20,264 nucleotides of DNA from an uncultured Clostridia bacterium (GCA_947589135.1 CANPZT010000013.1:1-20264), one strand, 5' to 3'; shown: positions 1 to 8,801, numbered from the stretch's first letter. Numbers and translations are program-made. Notes: generated by a model not told the origin, from the sequence alone.

Positions 1-58
1 CGATATGTACCTCCACTTCGGACTTTCACCGATTAGCTAAACGACATGCCTGTCGTAC
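1..58 (-). mobile_element. Group II intron (IIC-like), 5' end of domain I, partial
   Basis: Read on the minus strand from about position 58, the sequence begins GTACGACAGGCATGTCGT and continues to GGTGAAAGTCCGAA. This is the layout of the 5' end of bacterial group II introns: a GUGYG-like start, a short hairpin around GGCAU, then a GUGARAGUCC segment. It closely resembles class C introns as I remember them. About half of these bases are G or C, against roughly a fifth in the flanks, so the segment stands out as foreign. It lies directly after a rho-independent terminator, the usual target of class C introns. The rest of the ribozyme and any reverse transcriptase lie outside the window. The start is GTACG rather than GTGCG, so the exact 5' splice position is uncertain by a base or two. 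Confidence 0.72.
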
Positions 59-98
59 CAATAAAATAACCTTGAAAAAATCTAATTTCAAGGTTATT
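59..98 (-). terminator. Rho-independent terminator of the ChW surface protein gene
   Basis: A perfect 13-bp stem (AATAACCTTGAAA at 65-77 with its complement at 86-98) has an 8-nt loop. On the minus strand it is followed by TTTTATT. It lies about 60 bp after the stop codon at 158. The intron-like segment starts directly after the U tract. Confidence 0.88.
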
Positions 99-157
99 AT
101 TTTTATAAATTAAAATTATTATTCTAATTTAATATTTTATTTTTTTATATTAAAATA

Positions 158-2980
158 CTATTTAGCTTCATCTACTTTTTTATAACGAGCTTCAAATACC
201 TTATCTTTATCTTGCCATGTAGTATTTAGAGTAGTATTATGAGTTTTTAATTCACCATTTCCTGCATTATACCAACCAATAAACTCGTATCCCTTTCTTG
301 GTGCTGGAGCTTCTCTTGTAAATTTCCAATCTGCTGTTATTACAGAATCATAACCACCAGCTTTGCCATTTTCAAATCCAACACATTCATCTGTATTTGC
401 AGTATATCCTACAAACCATACAACACGGTATCTATCTCCTCCTTGTTCTTTTAGCTTCTTATTAAGAAAATCTATACCTTTTTTATCTAAGTTATTATAA
501 CTAAGTCTAAGCTCTCTTACTTTTGTAAGGATTTCTTCATCACTCATACTTTTATATTTTTGATTTTCATTATTCTTAAGAGCTTCTGCAAGTGCTGGTT
601 GATATATGTTATGAGACCATGTATTAGTCCAATTTGGTGCATGCTCTCCACATTCAGTACAAACTGCAGTTTCATAATTATCTGTCGACCATGTGTGTCC
701 TTTACCAATTGTTTCTCTATTTACTATATCAATTGCTTGACAATTTCTACATGTTTTCTTTACTATACTTCCAACACAGGTATTTTCAACAATAGTAGTT
801 CTTGTAATCCAGTCATGTTGTCCGTTTGATGGTATTCTATTTCCGCCTATCTGATAATTGCAATTAGTACACTTTTTAATTTCCGTATATCCATCATGTG
901 TGCATGTAGCTGGCACTGCTTCTTCAATCACTTGATAATTATGTGGTTTCTTTGTTCCTGGTTTTGTGCGAGTAAATTTTTCTCTACATATTTCACATGT
1001 TTTACTTTCTGTTCCATCTTGTGTACATGTTGCATTTTCATCATCACTATAAGCTCCATATTTGTGTCCCGTTGCTCTTTCTGTAATTTTTGTTTCTACT
1101 GTATTACATTTTTTACATGTTGATATAGTCTTTCCATTTTCTGTACAAGTAGCTGATACTTCTTTTACTTCAAATTCATGTCCTGTTTTAGGTATTATTG
1201 TTACATTATTTTTTGCACTACAACGGGTACATTCTTGATATTTTTCACCATCTTTTTCACAAGTAGGGTCTACTACTGTATATTCTTCTTTCCAATCATG
1301 ACCTAACTCTTTAATATATTTAAAGAAAACTTGCTCACAAACAGTACATTTTAAGCTGTTTTCTTGACCTGGTGTTGTACATGTAGGTTCTTTATCTAAA
1401 TATGGCGCTTTTTCTAATTTATGTCCGCCTTTAATTGTTTTTGTTGTAGTTGCTCCACATTCACAAGTTCCTGTTTCTACTCCATCGTATACGCAATTAG
1501 CAGGTTTTGTAACTTGCCAATTTTTATATACATGAGTATGATTATCTTCAATAGTTTTATTCTCTTGAACATTTGAATTTTGATTAGCTTTCGATTCAGT
1601 TTGTTTCTGAGCTTGAGTCTCAGCCTTTGCTTGTGCTTCCGCTTTTGCTTGTGCCTCTGCCCTTGCCTGAGCTTCCGCCTTTGCTTGTGCTTCCGCCCTT
1701 GCCTGAGCTTCTGCTTTTGCTTGTGCCTCTGCCCTTGCCTGAGCTTCTGCCTTTGCTTGTGCAGCAGCTTTTGCCTGTGCTTCCGCTTTTGCCATTGCAT
1801 CTGCTTTTGCCTGTGCAGCAGCTTTCGCTTTCGCTTGTTCTGATGGAACAGCAATAATCTCTAAAGCTTCCATTCTTTTTGCTTCACCTTGTGTTCCTGC
1901 ATAATTGCCTTTTTTGATAGTTGCTGTATTTATAGACTTACCTGCTGTAACCCAATCCATCCATCCATAATCTTCAACATGGACACGATATTTTATATCA
2001 TAATCTTCAAGACCTTCTACAACTAATTGAAAAGCTTCTACTCGTTTAGATTGTCCTTGCGTTCCTGCATAATTTGTTCCACTTATGTTGTCAGCTGTAA
2101 CCCAATTCATCCATCCATAATCTTCAACATGTGCTCGATACTTCAATTTTGCACCATTTGGAGCTGAAAAGTTTATTTCCAAAGCTTCCATTCTCTTTGA
2201 TTTACCTGTTGTTCCTGCTACATTATTTGCTGAAGGTGTTTTTACTTTTAATTCGCTTTCTCCTCCTACTGCTTTATAGTTAGTTTCCCAACCATAATCT
2301 TGAACATGTGCTCCATATGTTATAATTTTTGAAGTACTTGCTGTATTGGTTGCATTTTTATTAGTTGTTGTTTTATTAGTTGGAATAACAACTATTTCTA
2401 AAGCTTCCATTCTCTTTGATTGTCCTACTGTACCTGCATAATTACCTTTTGTAGCAGTTGCTGTATTTACAGAAGTTCCTGCTGTAATCCAATCAAGCCA
2501 ACCATAGTCTTGTGCATGAACACGATATTTTATTTGATAATTTTCAAGACCTTCTACAACTAATTGAAAAGCTTCTACTCTTTTAGCTTGCCCCGTTGTT
2601 CCTGCAAAATTTGTTCCACTTTTATTATCAGCTGTAATCCAGTTCATCCATCCATAATCCTCAACATGTGCACGATATTTAAGTGTTACACCTTTTGGCG
2701 CTTCAAAATTAATTTCTAAAGCTTCCATTCTTTTTGCTTTTCCTACTGAACCCGCAATATTATTTGATGATGGCACTTTTACTGCTAATGCTGATTCTCC
2801 ACTTGCTGCTTTATATGATTGTTCCCAACCTAAATCTTCAACATGTGCACGATAGGTTAATTTTGGAGCAGTTGTACTTGTACTAGCTCGAGCAACTAAT
2901 GGTGCAGATACTACAATCTGTGTAGCCACAAATAAGCTAGCAATTGCAAAACTTAAGCCATTTGTAAACTTACTTTTCAT
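158..2980 (-). CDS. Secreted surface protein: six ChW repeats, Ala-rich linker, Cys-repeat region
   Basis: This 940-residue exported protein is probably cell-surface associated. A signal peptide covers residues 1 to about 33. Six clostridial hydrophobic-with-conserved-Trp (ChW) repeats follow in two triplets (about 41-200 and 219-378), each with a YRAHVEDYGW-type start and an AGTxGxxKRxEA core. The triplets look like an internal duplication. Residues about 381-460 are an Ala/Gln/Lys/Glu linker that is probably helical. Residues about 480-800 hold repeated Cys-x2-Cys modules separated by GH motifs, possibly metal-binding. The end resembles a Listeria-Bacteroides repeat (GYEFIGWYN near the C-terminus). 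No LPXTG or other anchor is seen. The ATG at 2980 is chosen because AAAGGAGG lies just upstream and a promoter lies at 3012-3040; the 29 codons upstream of it would span that promoter. The substrate or ligand is unknown. Confidence 0.85.
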   Translation of the reverse strand: MKSKFTNGLSFAIASLFVATQIVVSAPLVARASTSTTAPKLTYRAHVEDLGWEQSYKAASGESALAVKVPSSNNIAGSVGKAKRMEALEINFEAPKGVTLKYRAHVEDYGWMNWITADNKSGTNFAGTTGQAKRVEAFQLVVEGLENYQIKYRVHAQDYGWLDWITAGTSVNTATATKGNYAGTVGQSKRMEALEIVVIPTNKTTTNKNATNTASTSKIITYGAHVQDYGWETNYKAVGGESELKVKTPSANNVAGTTGKSKRMEALEINFSAPNGAKLKYRAHVEDYGWMNWVTADNISGTNYAGTQGQSKRVEAFQLVVEGLEDYDIKYRVHVEDYGWMDWVTAGKSINTATIKKGNYAGTQGEAKRMEALEIIAVPSEQAKAKAAAQAKADAMAKAEAQAKAAAQAKAEAQARAEAQAKAEAQARAEAQAKAEAQARAEAQAKAEAQAKAETQAQKQTESKANQNSNVQENKTIEDNHTHVYKNWQVTKPANCVYDGVETGTCECGATTTKTIKGGHKLEKAPYLDKEPTCTTPGQENSLKCTVCEQVFFKYIKELGHDWKEEYTVVDPTCEKDGEKYQECTRCSAKNNVTIIPKTGHEFEVKEVSATCTENGKTISTCKKCNTVETKITERATGHKYGAYSDDENATCTQDGTESKTCEICREKFTRTKPGTKKPHNYQVIEEAVPATCTHDGYTEIKKCTNCNYQIGGNRIPSNGQHDWITRTTIVENTCVGSIVKKTCRNCQAIDIVNRETIGKGHTWSTDNYETAVCTECGEHAPNWTNTWSHNIYQPALAEALKNNENQKYKSMSDEEILTKVRELRLSYNNLDKKGIDFLNKKLKEQGGDRYRVVWFVGYTANTDECVGFENGKAGGYDSVITADWKFTREAPAPRKGYEFIGWYNAGNGELKTHNTTLNTTWQDKDKVFEARYKKVDEAK
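1619..1762 (-). repeat. Four tandem 36-bp units in the Ala-rich linker
   Basis: Residues 407-454 of the ChW protein are four near-identical 12-residue units, AQAKAEAQARAE and variants. The DNA repeats with a 36-bp period. Copy number may vary between strains by slippage. The same Ala/Gln/Lys composition continues more loosely to about 1840. Confidence 0.8.
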
Positions 2981-3011
2981 AACATTCCCTCCTTTTTCCA
3001 TTTTCCCTTTG

Positions 3012-3040
3012 ATTATAACATTTTTACTTGTTTTATTCAA
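3012..3040 (-). promoter_or_regulatory. Sigma-A promoter of the ChW surface protein gene
   Basis: On the minus strand, TTGAAT (3035-3040) and TATAAT (3012-3017) are separated by 17 bp. Predicted transcription starts near 3005, giving a leader of about 25 nt that contains AAAGGAGG before the ATG at 2980. Confidence 0.8.
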
Positions 3041-3110
3041 TGTATTTCTGTAAATTAGTATATACAATTTTTACCAAATGATATAAATAAAATTTAAACG
3101 TTAAAATCTT

Positions 3111-3140
3111 AATATATTATTTTTTAATATATTATTTTTT
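3111..3140 (-). repeat. Perfect 15-bp tandem duplication downstream of comEC
   Basis: AATATATTATTTTTT occurs twice in direct succession (3111-3125 and 3126-3140), between the comEC stop and the promoter of the next gene. It is AT-rich and probably replication slippage. No clear terminator hairpin for comEC is visible here. Confidence 0.6.
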
Positions 3141-3156
3141 TACTCACAAAGTTTTA

Positions 3157-5656
3157 TTATTTTACACACTTTTCTATCTTAGTAATTTTTCCTTTTTTAT
3201 TTACAACAATACTTATCTCTCCGTTTTTATCTGTTCTAAAAATTTTAATATTATTCTCTTGTAATCTTTTGATTATTTCTTCGCTAGGATGCCCGAAATT
3301 ATTGTTTTTTCCAACTCCAATTAATGCTATTTTAGGTGATACAGCATTCAAAAAATTTGTTGTAGTTGATGTTTTTGAACCGATGATGAGCTATTTTTAG
3401 AATATCTGCTTTCAAATTAATATTTTTATCTAATATTAATTCTTCTGCCTCTTTTTCAATATCTCCTGTAAAAAGCATTGAAAATGATTTATATTCTACT
3501 TTACAGACTATTGAATTATTATTTATTGCATTATCACTCATTAACTCTTTTTGCGGATGAAGCATTGTTATTTTTATGCCATCTATATTTAACTGATTTC
3601 CTATCTTTACATATATAATTCTTATATTTTTCTTTTTGGCCATAGACACTATTTGTTTATATATGTCGTTTTCTTCAAATTGTTCACTTACTATAATGTT
3701 TGAAACTTTAATGTTTTCTATTATTGTGGCACAACCAAGTGAATGATCTTGATCAAAATGACTAATTATCATATAATCAATCTTTTTATAACCTCTATCT
3801 AAAATATATGGTAATAGTGTTTTTTTACCAACATCAAATTGGCTTGTTATATTCCCTCCTCCATCTATTAAAATTGTTCTATTCTTAGAAGTCTCAATAA
3901 ATGTACAATCTCCCTGTCCCACATCTACAAAATGAATTCTTAAATCTTTATGAATAAAAAGAATATTCAATGAAATTAAAATACTTAAAATGGAAATTAT
4001 TTTAATTGCTTTTTTTCTTTTTTGATTAAAATTAAATCTCGCTAATGCAATTAAATTTTTTACTCGCCTTTCTGTATTATTAACTACTTTTTTATGATAT
4101 ATTGAATAAATTAAATTAAATATAACAATAACAATATAAAAAACAATAATTACATATATTTTAGGCGTCGGAACATATATCTTTGAAAGTGGAAATTTAC
4201 TAAATTCTGTAATATGAATTAAAATTTTAATAAATACTGATAAAATTGAATTTAGTAAACTGAAAATTGAATTTTTGAAAAAAGAAAAAATAATACAAAT
4301 AAATCCTAATAAAAAAATTGGCCCAATAATTATACTTACAAGCAAATTCGTTATCCAAAAATAAATTCCAAAAAAATTAAAGTGATAAATAATAATTGGA
4401 AAAATAGCAATTTGAGCTGACAATGTAACAGATAATATTTCCTTTATTTTTGAAATTAGTAAAATTAATCTCCTATTAATTATATGTCGTGTTTTTTTGT
4501 TTTCTATTTTAATATTTTTTAAAATAGAAAACATATTTTTCTGTAATAAAATAATACCAATTGTTCCAAAATAAGATAATTGTAGTCCTATATTCATTAT
4601 TAAAAAAGGATTATATAATAAAATACAAAATAATGACAATGCAATTGAGTTCCAAACATCATTTTTTCTATATAAAATTTGAGAAACAATAACTAAGATT
4701 CCCATTATTGTTGCTCTAATTACAGAAGGTGTAAATCCTGTAAGAAATAAGTAAAATATTAGAATTGCAATAATAAAATACTTTGTTTTTCTTTTTCCTA
4801 TCCTTTTATCCAGTAATAATTTTATTCCTAATATAATATATGATATATGCATTCCTGAAACTGCTAAAATATGTGCCATATTACTTATTTGAAATTTTTC
4901 ATATGTGTCTTCATCTATTGAAGATGTGTCTCCTAACAATATCCCCTTTAATATATATGCTTCATCTTTATTTAATGTTTCATCTATTTTTTCTTTTAAG
5001 TACAATGATATATTATTTGCTATTTCAAATATCATATTAGTTTGATGCTTATCTATTACTTTAATTTTTTTAACATTTACTGAACCATAAATTTTTTTAG
5101 TCTTTAAATATTGTTTATAATCAAATCCTCCTTTATTTCTTTGTGAATCAGGTTCTATAAATTCTCCTTGCAAAATTACTTTATCACCATAAGAAAAACA
5201 TTCCTTACTTTGCTTATTAATGTTTAAATATAAATATGTATTCTGATATTTTTTAGATTTATTACACATCTTTATTTTCACAAGATATACATCTTTGTAT
5301 TCTTTTTCTTGTCTATTTCCAATAATAACTCCTACTAATGATAAAGTTTGTTTATCACTATATAAATTATCATATTTTTGATTTTGTAATAAGACAATTG
5401 AATTTGATATTATAGAACTAACAAAAATAATTGAAATAACTTTTAAATTTAGAAATAACTTAATATAACGAAAATATCTATGAAAACTAATTAATTTAAA
5501 TTGTTTTTTATTAGAATTAATTTTTAATTTTTTTATAAAAAAATAACTTGTAACAATAGGAAAATAGAAAAGGACTATACTAAATTTAAAGTATAGCCCC
5601 ATTAATATACCAATTAAATATCCTATTGCTACAACTAAAATTGGCCTTTTTATCAT
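3157..5656 (-). pseudogene. comEC: ComEC/Rec2 competence DNA channel, single-base frameshift
   Basis: ComEC moves single-stranded DNA across the membrane during transformation. An N-terminal hydrophobic region is followed by the multi-spanning competence domain, with NMAHILAVSGMHISYII near residue 260. A metallo-beta-lactamase domain begins near residue 565, with HFVDVGQGDCTFIET, LIDGGG, SHFDQDHSLG and LLFTGD-type LFTGDIEKEAEE. After HH at 3383-3388 an extra base (G at 3382 on the plus strand, C in the gene) shifts the frame. The zero frame adds 15 codons after CGG and stops. The +1 frame resumes exactly as G-S-K-T-S-T-T and runs through GHPSEE to the stop at 3157. Length is 832 codons plus one base, so the gene is otherwise complete. 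AGAAAGGAT precedes the ATG, which starts 22 bp after the NlpC/P60 stop. Either an inactivated gene, recoded, or a sequence error. Confidence 0.9.
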
Positions 5657-5678
5657 ATTTATCCTTTCTTAGTTGTAT

Positions 5679-6986
5679 TTATATAACTCTTCTTGCTCCT
5701 ACATAGTTTGCATTGTAATATCCAGAATTAATAGTATCTATTCTTACTCCACTAGATTTATTAGCAGCATGAACTATGCTTCCTCCACCTATATAGATAC
5801 CAACATGATTAATTCCTGATTTTCCAAACATAACTAAATCTCCTGGTTGTAACCCACTTCTAGATACTGCTGTACCATTACTATATTGACCAGCAGCTGT
5901 TCTATTTAAATTTACCCCATATTGTCTATATATATAAGAAGTAAATCCTGAGCAGTCAAATCCGCTTGGTGTTGTTCCACCATATACATATCTGCATCCT
6001 ATGTATTTTTTAGCTGTTGCTACTACTGCTGCTCCTTTTCCTGATGTGGCAGGTGCAACGGCAGATGTAGTTGTTGATGTTGCATTTGTAGTAGTACTTT
6101 TTGTATTTGAATTTTGGTCTGCATTTGTTGCAGCAGTTGTTTTTGTTGTTTCTGATTTTCTTGATTGTGTCATACTTCTTGATGTTTCTTGTTTTTTATC
6201 TGATAAAAGTGATGTTGAAATATATCCTTCTTGTCCTGATACTTTTACTTTACTCCATCCATTTTCTTCTGAAGTAACTTCTACTGCTGTATTTATCGAT
6301 AATTTTGTTATAATTTCTGAAGTTGTATTTGCTTCTTTTCTTACATTAACTGTTTGCGAATTAATATATGCTGTTTTTATTGTTGTTTCAACTGGAGCAC
6401 TGGTTTGTATTGCTTGTGGCACTTGGATTTTTTCTTTTCTAATCCAACCTTTTGTATTTTGTGCTTCTACACATACCCAATCATTAAGAATTTCCGTTAC
6501 TTTTACTTCTTCATCTTTTTTTACTTCTATTGTATCTGTAGCATTGATAACTGGTACTATTTTTAATTTTGTATTTTCTGCTATTTTGTAATTTCCTATT
6601 TTTATTTCTGTTTGTGCTTCTGTTGCTTGAGCTACTTGTTCTGTTTGTTGTTCTTCATTTGTTGCTTCTGCATTATTTGATGTTATTACTTGATTAGTAT
6701 TTTGTTCTTCATTTTCTACTGATATTAAGTCTTGTCTTAAATATCCTGTAATTCCTTTTACTTTAACTTTATACCAATCTCCTTGTTTTTCTATAATTTC
6801 TACTTGTTGATTTTTAGAAAATTGTTCTAGTATTTTACTATCTTCGTCTGCTGCTTCCCTAAGATTTGCTGTTTCTACACTTATTTTTGCTGTGTTCGCA
6901 GCTAAGCTCATATTGATGAAAAATAAGCTTATAATTCCTACGGCTGCCATCATTATAATGCTTTTTATGTTCATTTTACTTTTCAT
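5679..6986 (-). CDS. Secreted NlpC/P60 peptidoglycan endopeptidase with three SH3 domains
   Basis: This 435-residue exported cell-wall hydrolase probably cleaves stem-peptide bonds in peptidoglycan. A signal peptide covers residues 1 to about 30. Bacterial SH3 domains lie at about 32-90, 130-190 and 205-264; the first and third carry the VNVR/ANLR-type motif, the second is more divergent. A Ser/Thr-rich linker reaches about residue 315. The C-terminal NlpC/P60 domain shows the catalytic Cys345 in GFDCSGF, His394 in INHVGIY and a third polar residue at His406 in IVHAAN. The ATG at 6986 follows AAGGAG at good spacing and a consensus promoter. comEC starts 22 bp after the stop, so the two are probably co-transcribed. 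Confidence 0.92.
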   Translation of the reverse strand: MKSKMNIKSIIMMAAVGIISLFFINMSLAANTAKISVETANLREAADEDSKILEQFSKNQQVEIIEKQGDWYKVKVKGITGYLRQDLISVENEEQNTNQVITSNNAEATNEEQQTEQVAQATEAQTEIKIGNYKIAENTKLKIVPVINATDTIEVKKDEEVKVTEILNDWVCVEAQNTKGWIRKEKIQVPQAIQTSAPVETTIKTAYINSQTVNVRKEANTTSEIITKLSINTAVEVTSEENGWSKVKVSGQEGYISTSLLSDKKQETSRSMTQSRKSETTKTTAATNADQNSNTKSTTTNATSTTTSAVAPATSGKGAAVVATAKKYIGCRYVYGGTTPSGFDCSGFTSYIYRQYGVNLNRTAAGQYSNGTAVSRSGLQPGDLVMFGKSGINHVGIYIGGGSIVHAANKSSGVRIDTINSGYYNANYVGARRVI

Positions 6987-7037
6987 TTATATTACTCCTT
7001 ATTAATAATATACTACATCCTGTTTTTCAACATTACT

Positions 7038-7066
7038 ATTATATACGGAAATGGAAAATTTGTCAA
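7038..7066 (-). promoter_or_regulatory. Sigma-A promoter of the NlpC/P60-comEC operon
   Basis: The minus strand shows perfect TTGACA (7061-7066), a 17-bp spacer and TATAAT (7038-7043), 52 bp upstream of the ATG at 6986. It is back to back with the rplM promoter. Confidence 0.88.
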
Positions 7067-7093
7067 GTTTTTCTAAAAATATCCTATAATCTA

Positions 7094-7122
7094 TTGACAA
7101 TTATAGTTTTTTATAATAAAAT
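7094..7122 (+). promoter_or_regulatory. Sigma-A promoter of rplM-rpsI
   Basis: TTGACA (7094-7099) and TAAAAT (7117-7122) are 17 bp apart. The predicted start lies near 7129, leaving a leader of about 168 nt before rplM, long for a constitutive gene. Confidence 0.75.
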
Positions 7123-7142
7123 AGTTTAGCAATTATGTTAGA

Positions 7143-7221
7143 ATATGATTTAAATTTAAACTTCTCCCCGGTGGTTTTAATTTAAATATCATATATTAAT
7201 AATGTATGTAAAAATGCATAC
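7143..7221 (+). promoter_or_regulatory. Structured leader of rplM, candidate L13 autoregulatory element
   Basis: An imperfect AT-rich hairpin of about 18 bp (ATATGATTTAAATTTAAAC at 7143-7161 with its partner at 7174-7194) carries a G+C-rich apical loop around CTCCCCGGTG. A small second hairpin follows, GTATG paired with CATAC at 7204-7221. Firmicute rplM transcripts are known to have an autoregulatory L13 leader. The position and overall shape fit, but I cannot confirm a match to the Rfam model by eye. Confidence 0.5.
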
Positions 7222-7296
7222 GTTAGTTCATTCTATAAAATCTTAATTTTGTAGATAAAAAATTAAAAATAAAAAAATAGGAGGGTAATTATTACC

Positions 7297-7734
7297 ATGA
7301 ATAATACTACATATAGCGCAAAAAAAGGCGAAGTTGAAAGCAAATGGTACATTATTGATGCAGCTAACAAACCACTTGGTAGAGTTGCTACAGAAGCTGC
7401 TAAATTATTAAGAGGAAAACATAAACCAACTTACACACCTAATATTGATACAGGTGATCATGTAATTATATTAAATTGTAAAGATGTAATTTTAACAGGA
7501 AACAAACTAAATCAAAAAATTTATAGACATCATTCAGGTTACATTGGAGGAATGAAAGAAGTTCCTGCAAAAGTAATGCTTGAAAAAAATCCAGAAAAAG
7601 CTATGACATTAGCTATAAAAGGAATGTTACCTCATAATTCATTAGGAAGACAAATGATTAAAAAATTAAGAGTATATGCAGGTAGTGAACATGAAAATCA
7701 AGCACAAAAACCAGAAGTATGGGAGGTAAAATAA
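7297..7734 (+). CDS. rplM: 50S ribosomal protein L13
   Basis: L13 is an early-assembling protein of the large ribosomal subunit. The 145-residue product has the family's usual length and recognisable motifs: KWYIIDAANKPLGRVATEAA near the start, LRGKHKPTYTPNIDTGD at about 38-54, and MLPHNSLGRQM near residue 110. AGGAGG at 7279-7284 lies 12 nt before the ATG, slightly long but the only good site. rpsI follows after one base, as in most bacteria. The structured leader upstream suggests feedback control by L13. Confidence 0.97.
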   Translation: MNNTTYSAKKGEVESKWYIIDAANKPLGRVATEAAKLLRGKHKPTYTPNIDTGDHVIILNCKDVILTGNKLNQKIYRHHSGYIGGMKEVPAKVMLEKNPEKAMTLAIKGMLPHNSLGRQMIKKLRVYAGSEHENQAQKPEVWEVK

Positions 7735-7735
7735 T

Positions 7736-8137
7736 ATGGCTAAAAAAGAAAATATTGTTTTCTATGGTACAGGTAGAAGAAAAAATGCAATAGCAAGAGT
7801 TAGATTAGTAGAAGGTTCTGGAAAAATAACAATCAACGGAAAAGATATTGATGAATTTTTCGGAATGGAAACATTAAAAGTTATAGTTAGACAACCACTT
7901 ACAATTACAAATACAACATCAAAATATGATGTTATAGCAACAGTAAAAGGTGGCGGATTTACAGGTCAAGCTGGAGCAATCAGACATGGTATTGCAAGAG
8001 CATTAAACGAAGCAAATAGCGAATATAGACCTGCTTTAAAATCAAATGGATTCTTAACAAGAGATCCTCGTATGAAAGAAAGAAAGAAATATGGTCTTAA
8101 AAAAGCTAGAAAAGCTCCACAATTTAGTAAGAGATAA
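7736..8137 (+). CDS. rpsI: 30S ribosomal protein S9
   Basis: S9 belongs to the small-subunit head, and its C-terminal tail reaches the P-site tRNA. The 133-residue product shows GTGRRKNAIARVRL near the start, GGGFTGQAGAIRHGIARAL in the middle and the characteristic basic end finishing in FSKR. GGGAGG inside the end of rplM serves as ribosome binding site, and only one base separates the two genes. The last five codons, the stop and the terminator are repeated 1,248 bp downstream (9369-9448), so this 3' end was involved in a duplication or integration event. Confidence 0.97.
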   Translation: MAKKENIVFYGTGRRKNAIARVRLVEGSGKITINGKDIDEFFGMETLKVIVRQPLTITNTTSKYDVIATVKGGGFTGQAGAIRHGIARALNEANSEYRPALKSNGFLTRDPRMKERKKYGLKKARKAPQFSKR

Positions 8138-8200
8138 AAGAGCTTTTTATCAAAAATATCAAACCTCAGAAGTTTCAATGCTTTTGAGGTTTTTTTATTT
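8121..8200 (+). repeat. Left copy of 80-bp direct repeat: rpsI 3' end plus terminator
   Basis: This 80-bp segment aligns without gaps to 9369-9448, with about 15 mismatches by eye (about 81% identity). Two blocks are identical: AATTTAGTAAGAGATAA (17 bp, containing the rpsI stop) and a 24-bp block at 8152-8175 covering the first arm of the terminator. Similarity stops abruptly at AATTTAG on the left. Confidence 0.85.
8162..8199 (+). terminator. Rho-independent terminator of rplM-rpsI
   Basis: AACCTCAGAAG (8162-8172) pairs with CTTTTGAGGTT (8181-8191) including one G-U pair. A run of T follows to 8196. Confidence 0.88.
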
Positions 8201-8362
8201 ATTTTAAGATGTTCGCATATAAATTGCTGTAAACATTGAAAATACCATATTTTTAATTTTTATCTTGTTCGCTATTAAAATTTATAATATGCAAGTAATA
8301 TGCTAGCAATATACAAATTATTTTCTTAGAATTATATAATAGTTGATAATTCTAATATACGC

Positions 8363-8410
8363 AAAAAGCTAATTATGCTCCAAAAATATTTAGTGCATAA
8401 TTAGCTTTTT
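8363..8410 (-). terminator. 16-bp perfect hairpin downstream of hepT-mntA
   Basis: AAAAAGCTAATTATGC (8363-8378) and its exact complement (8395-8410) enclose a 16-nt loop. Read leftwards it is a terminator for the toxin-antitoxin operon, 87 bp after its stop codon. The A and T tracts make it potentially bidirectional. Nothing coding is evident in the rest of 8200-8496. Confidence 0.7.
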
Positions 8411-8496
8411 AATATGGTTTGTTTTTTAGTTTAATTAATTATAACTTATAACTAAACTCTTTTTTTGTCTATAAATTTTAACAATTCATTTCATAT

Positions 8497-8796
8497 TTAA
8501 TTTTCTTCTGAACTATATACAAGTACTTCTTCTAATTCTTCATCTTCCAATAAAGACCCCTTTATACTACCTGTTGTTACAATATCTACTTCCTTTTTTA
8601 ATGCTTCTTCTAAAGCAAATTTTACTTCTACAATTTTAAATCCATCTGCTACATCTTCGGTTCTAACTATTATATCTATGTCACTATTTTTCTTTTGCTT
8701 ATTTTTTACATAAGAACCAAAAACCCATACATACATAAGCTTATATTTCTTAGCTACTGGTTTGATTTTTTCACTTATTTTTTCTAATTCAGACAT
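8497..8796 (-). CDS. mntA: MntA-type minimal nucleotidyltransferase antitoxin
   Basis: This 99-residue protein is of the minimal nucleotidyltransferase family, which pairs with HEPN toxins and in studied cases neutralises them by transferring AMP to the toxin. The fold signature is intact: G27-S28-Y29, then D39-I-D41 ten residues on, and a third acidic residue at D71 in EVDIV. The start follows AGAGGT and lies 5 bp after the HEPN stop, so the two genes form one unit with the toxin first. A Glu-rich tail ends the protein. AMPylation here is inferred from the family. Confidence 0.9.
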   Translation of the reverse strand: MSELEKISEKIKPVAKKYKLMYVWVFGSYVKNKQKKNSDIDIIVRTEDVADGFKIVEVKFALEEALKKEVDIVTTGSIKGSLLEDEELEEVLVYSSEEN

Positions 8797-8801
8797 ACAA
8801 T

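Noticed and set aside
1477..1857. Lys/Arg/Gln-rich and Leu/Cys-rich frames opposite or across the Ala-rich linker
   Set aside because: They are shadows of the 36-bp tandem repeat coding in the real frame, with no start signals.
1600..1860. CRISPR array
   Set aside because: The repeat units are contiguous, coding and without unique spacers. No cas genes are present.
2981..3067. Longer start for the ChW surface protein at 3067
   Set aside because: The extra codons cover the promoter, and the ATG at 2980 has both a strong ribosome binding site and a signal peptide.
3157..3351. Separate 64-residue gene beginning MNAVSPKIALIGVG
   Set aside because: It is the C-terminal end of ComEC (GHPSEE region) in the +1 frame, not an independent gene; no ribosome binding site precedes its ATG.
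6001..6591. 196-residue Val/Phe-rich frame on the plus strand
   Set aside because: It lies entirely opposite the NlpC/P60 gene and has no ribosome binding site; its composition mirrors the Thr/Glu/Lys codons of that gene.
8200..8496. A small RNA or gene between rpsI and mntA
   Set aside because: Only a terminator-type hairpin (8363-8410) and AT-rich sequence are visible; there is no supported promoter or reading frame.
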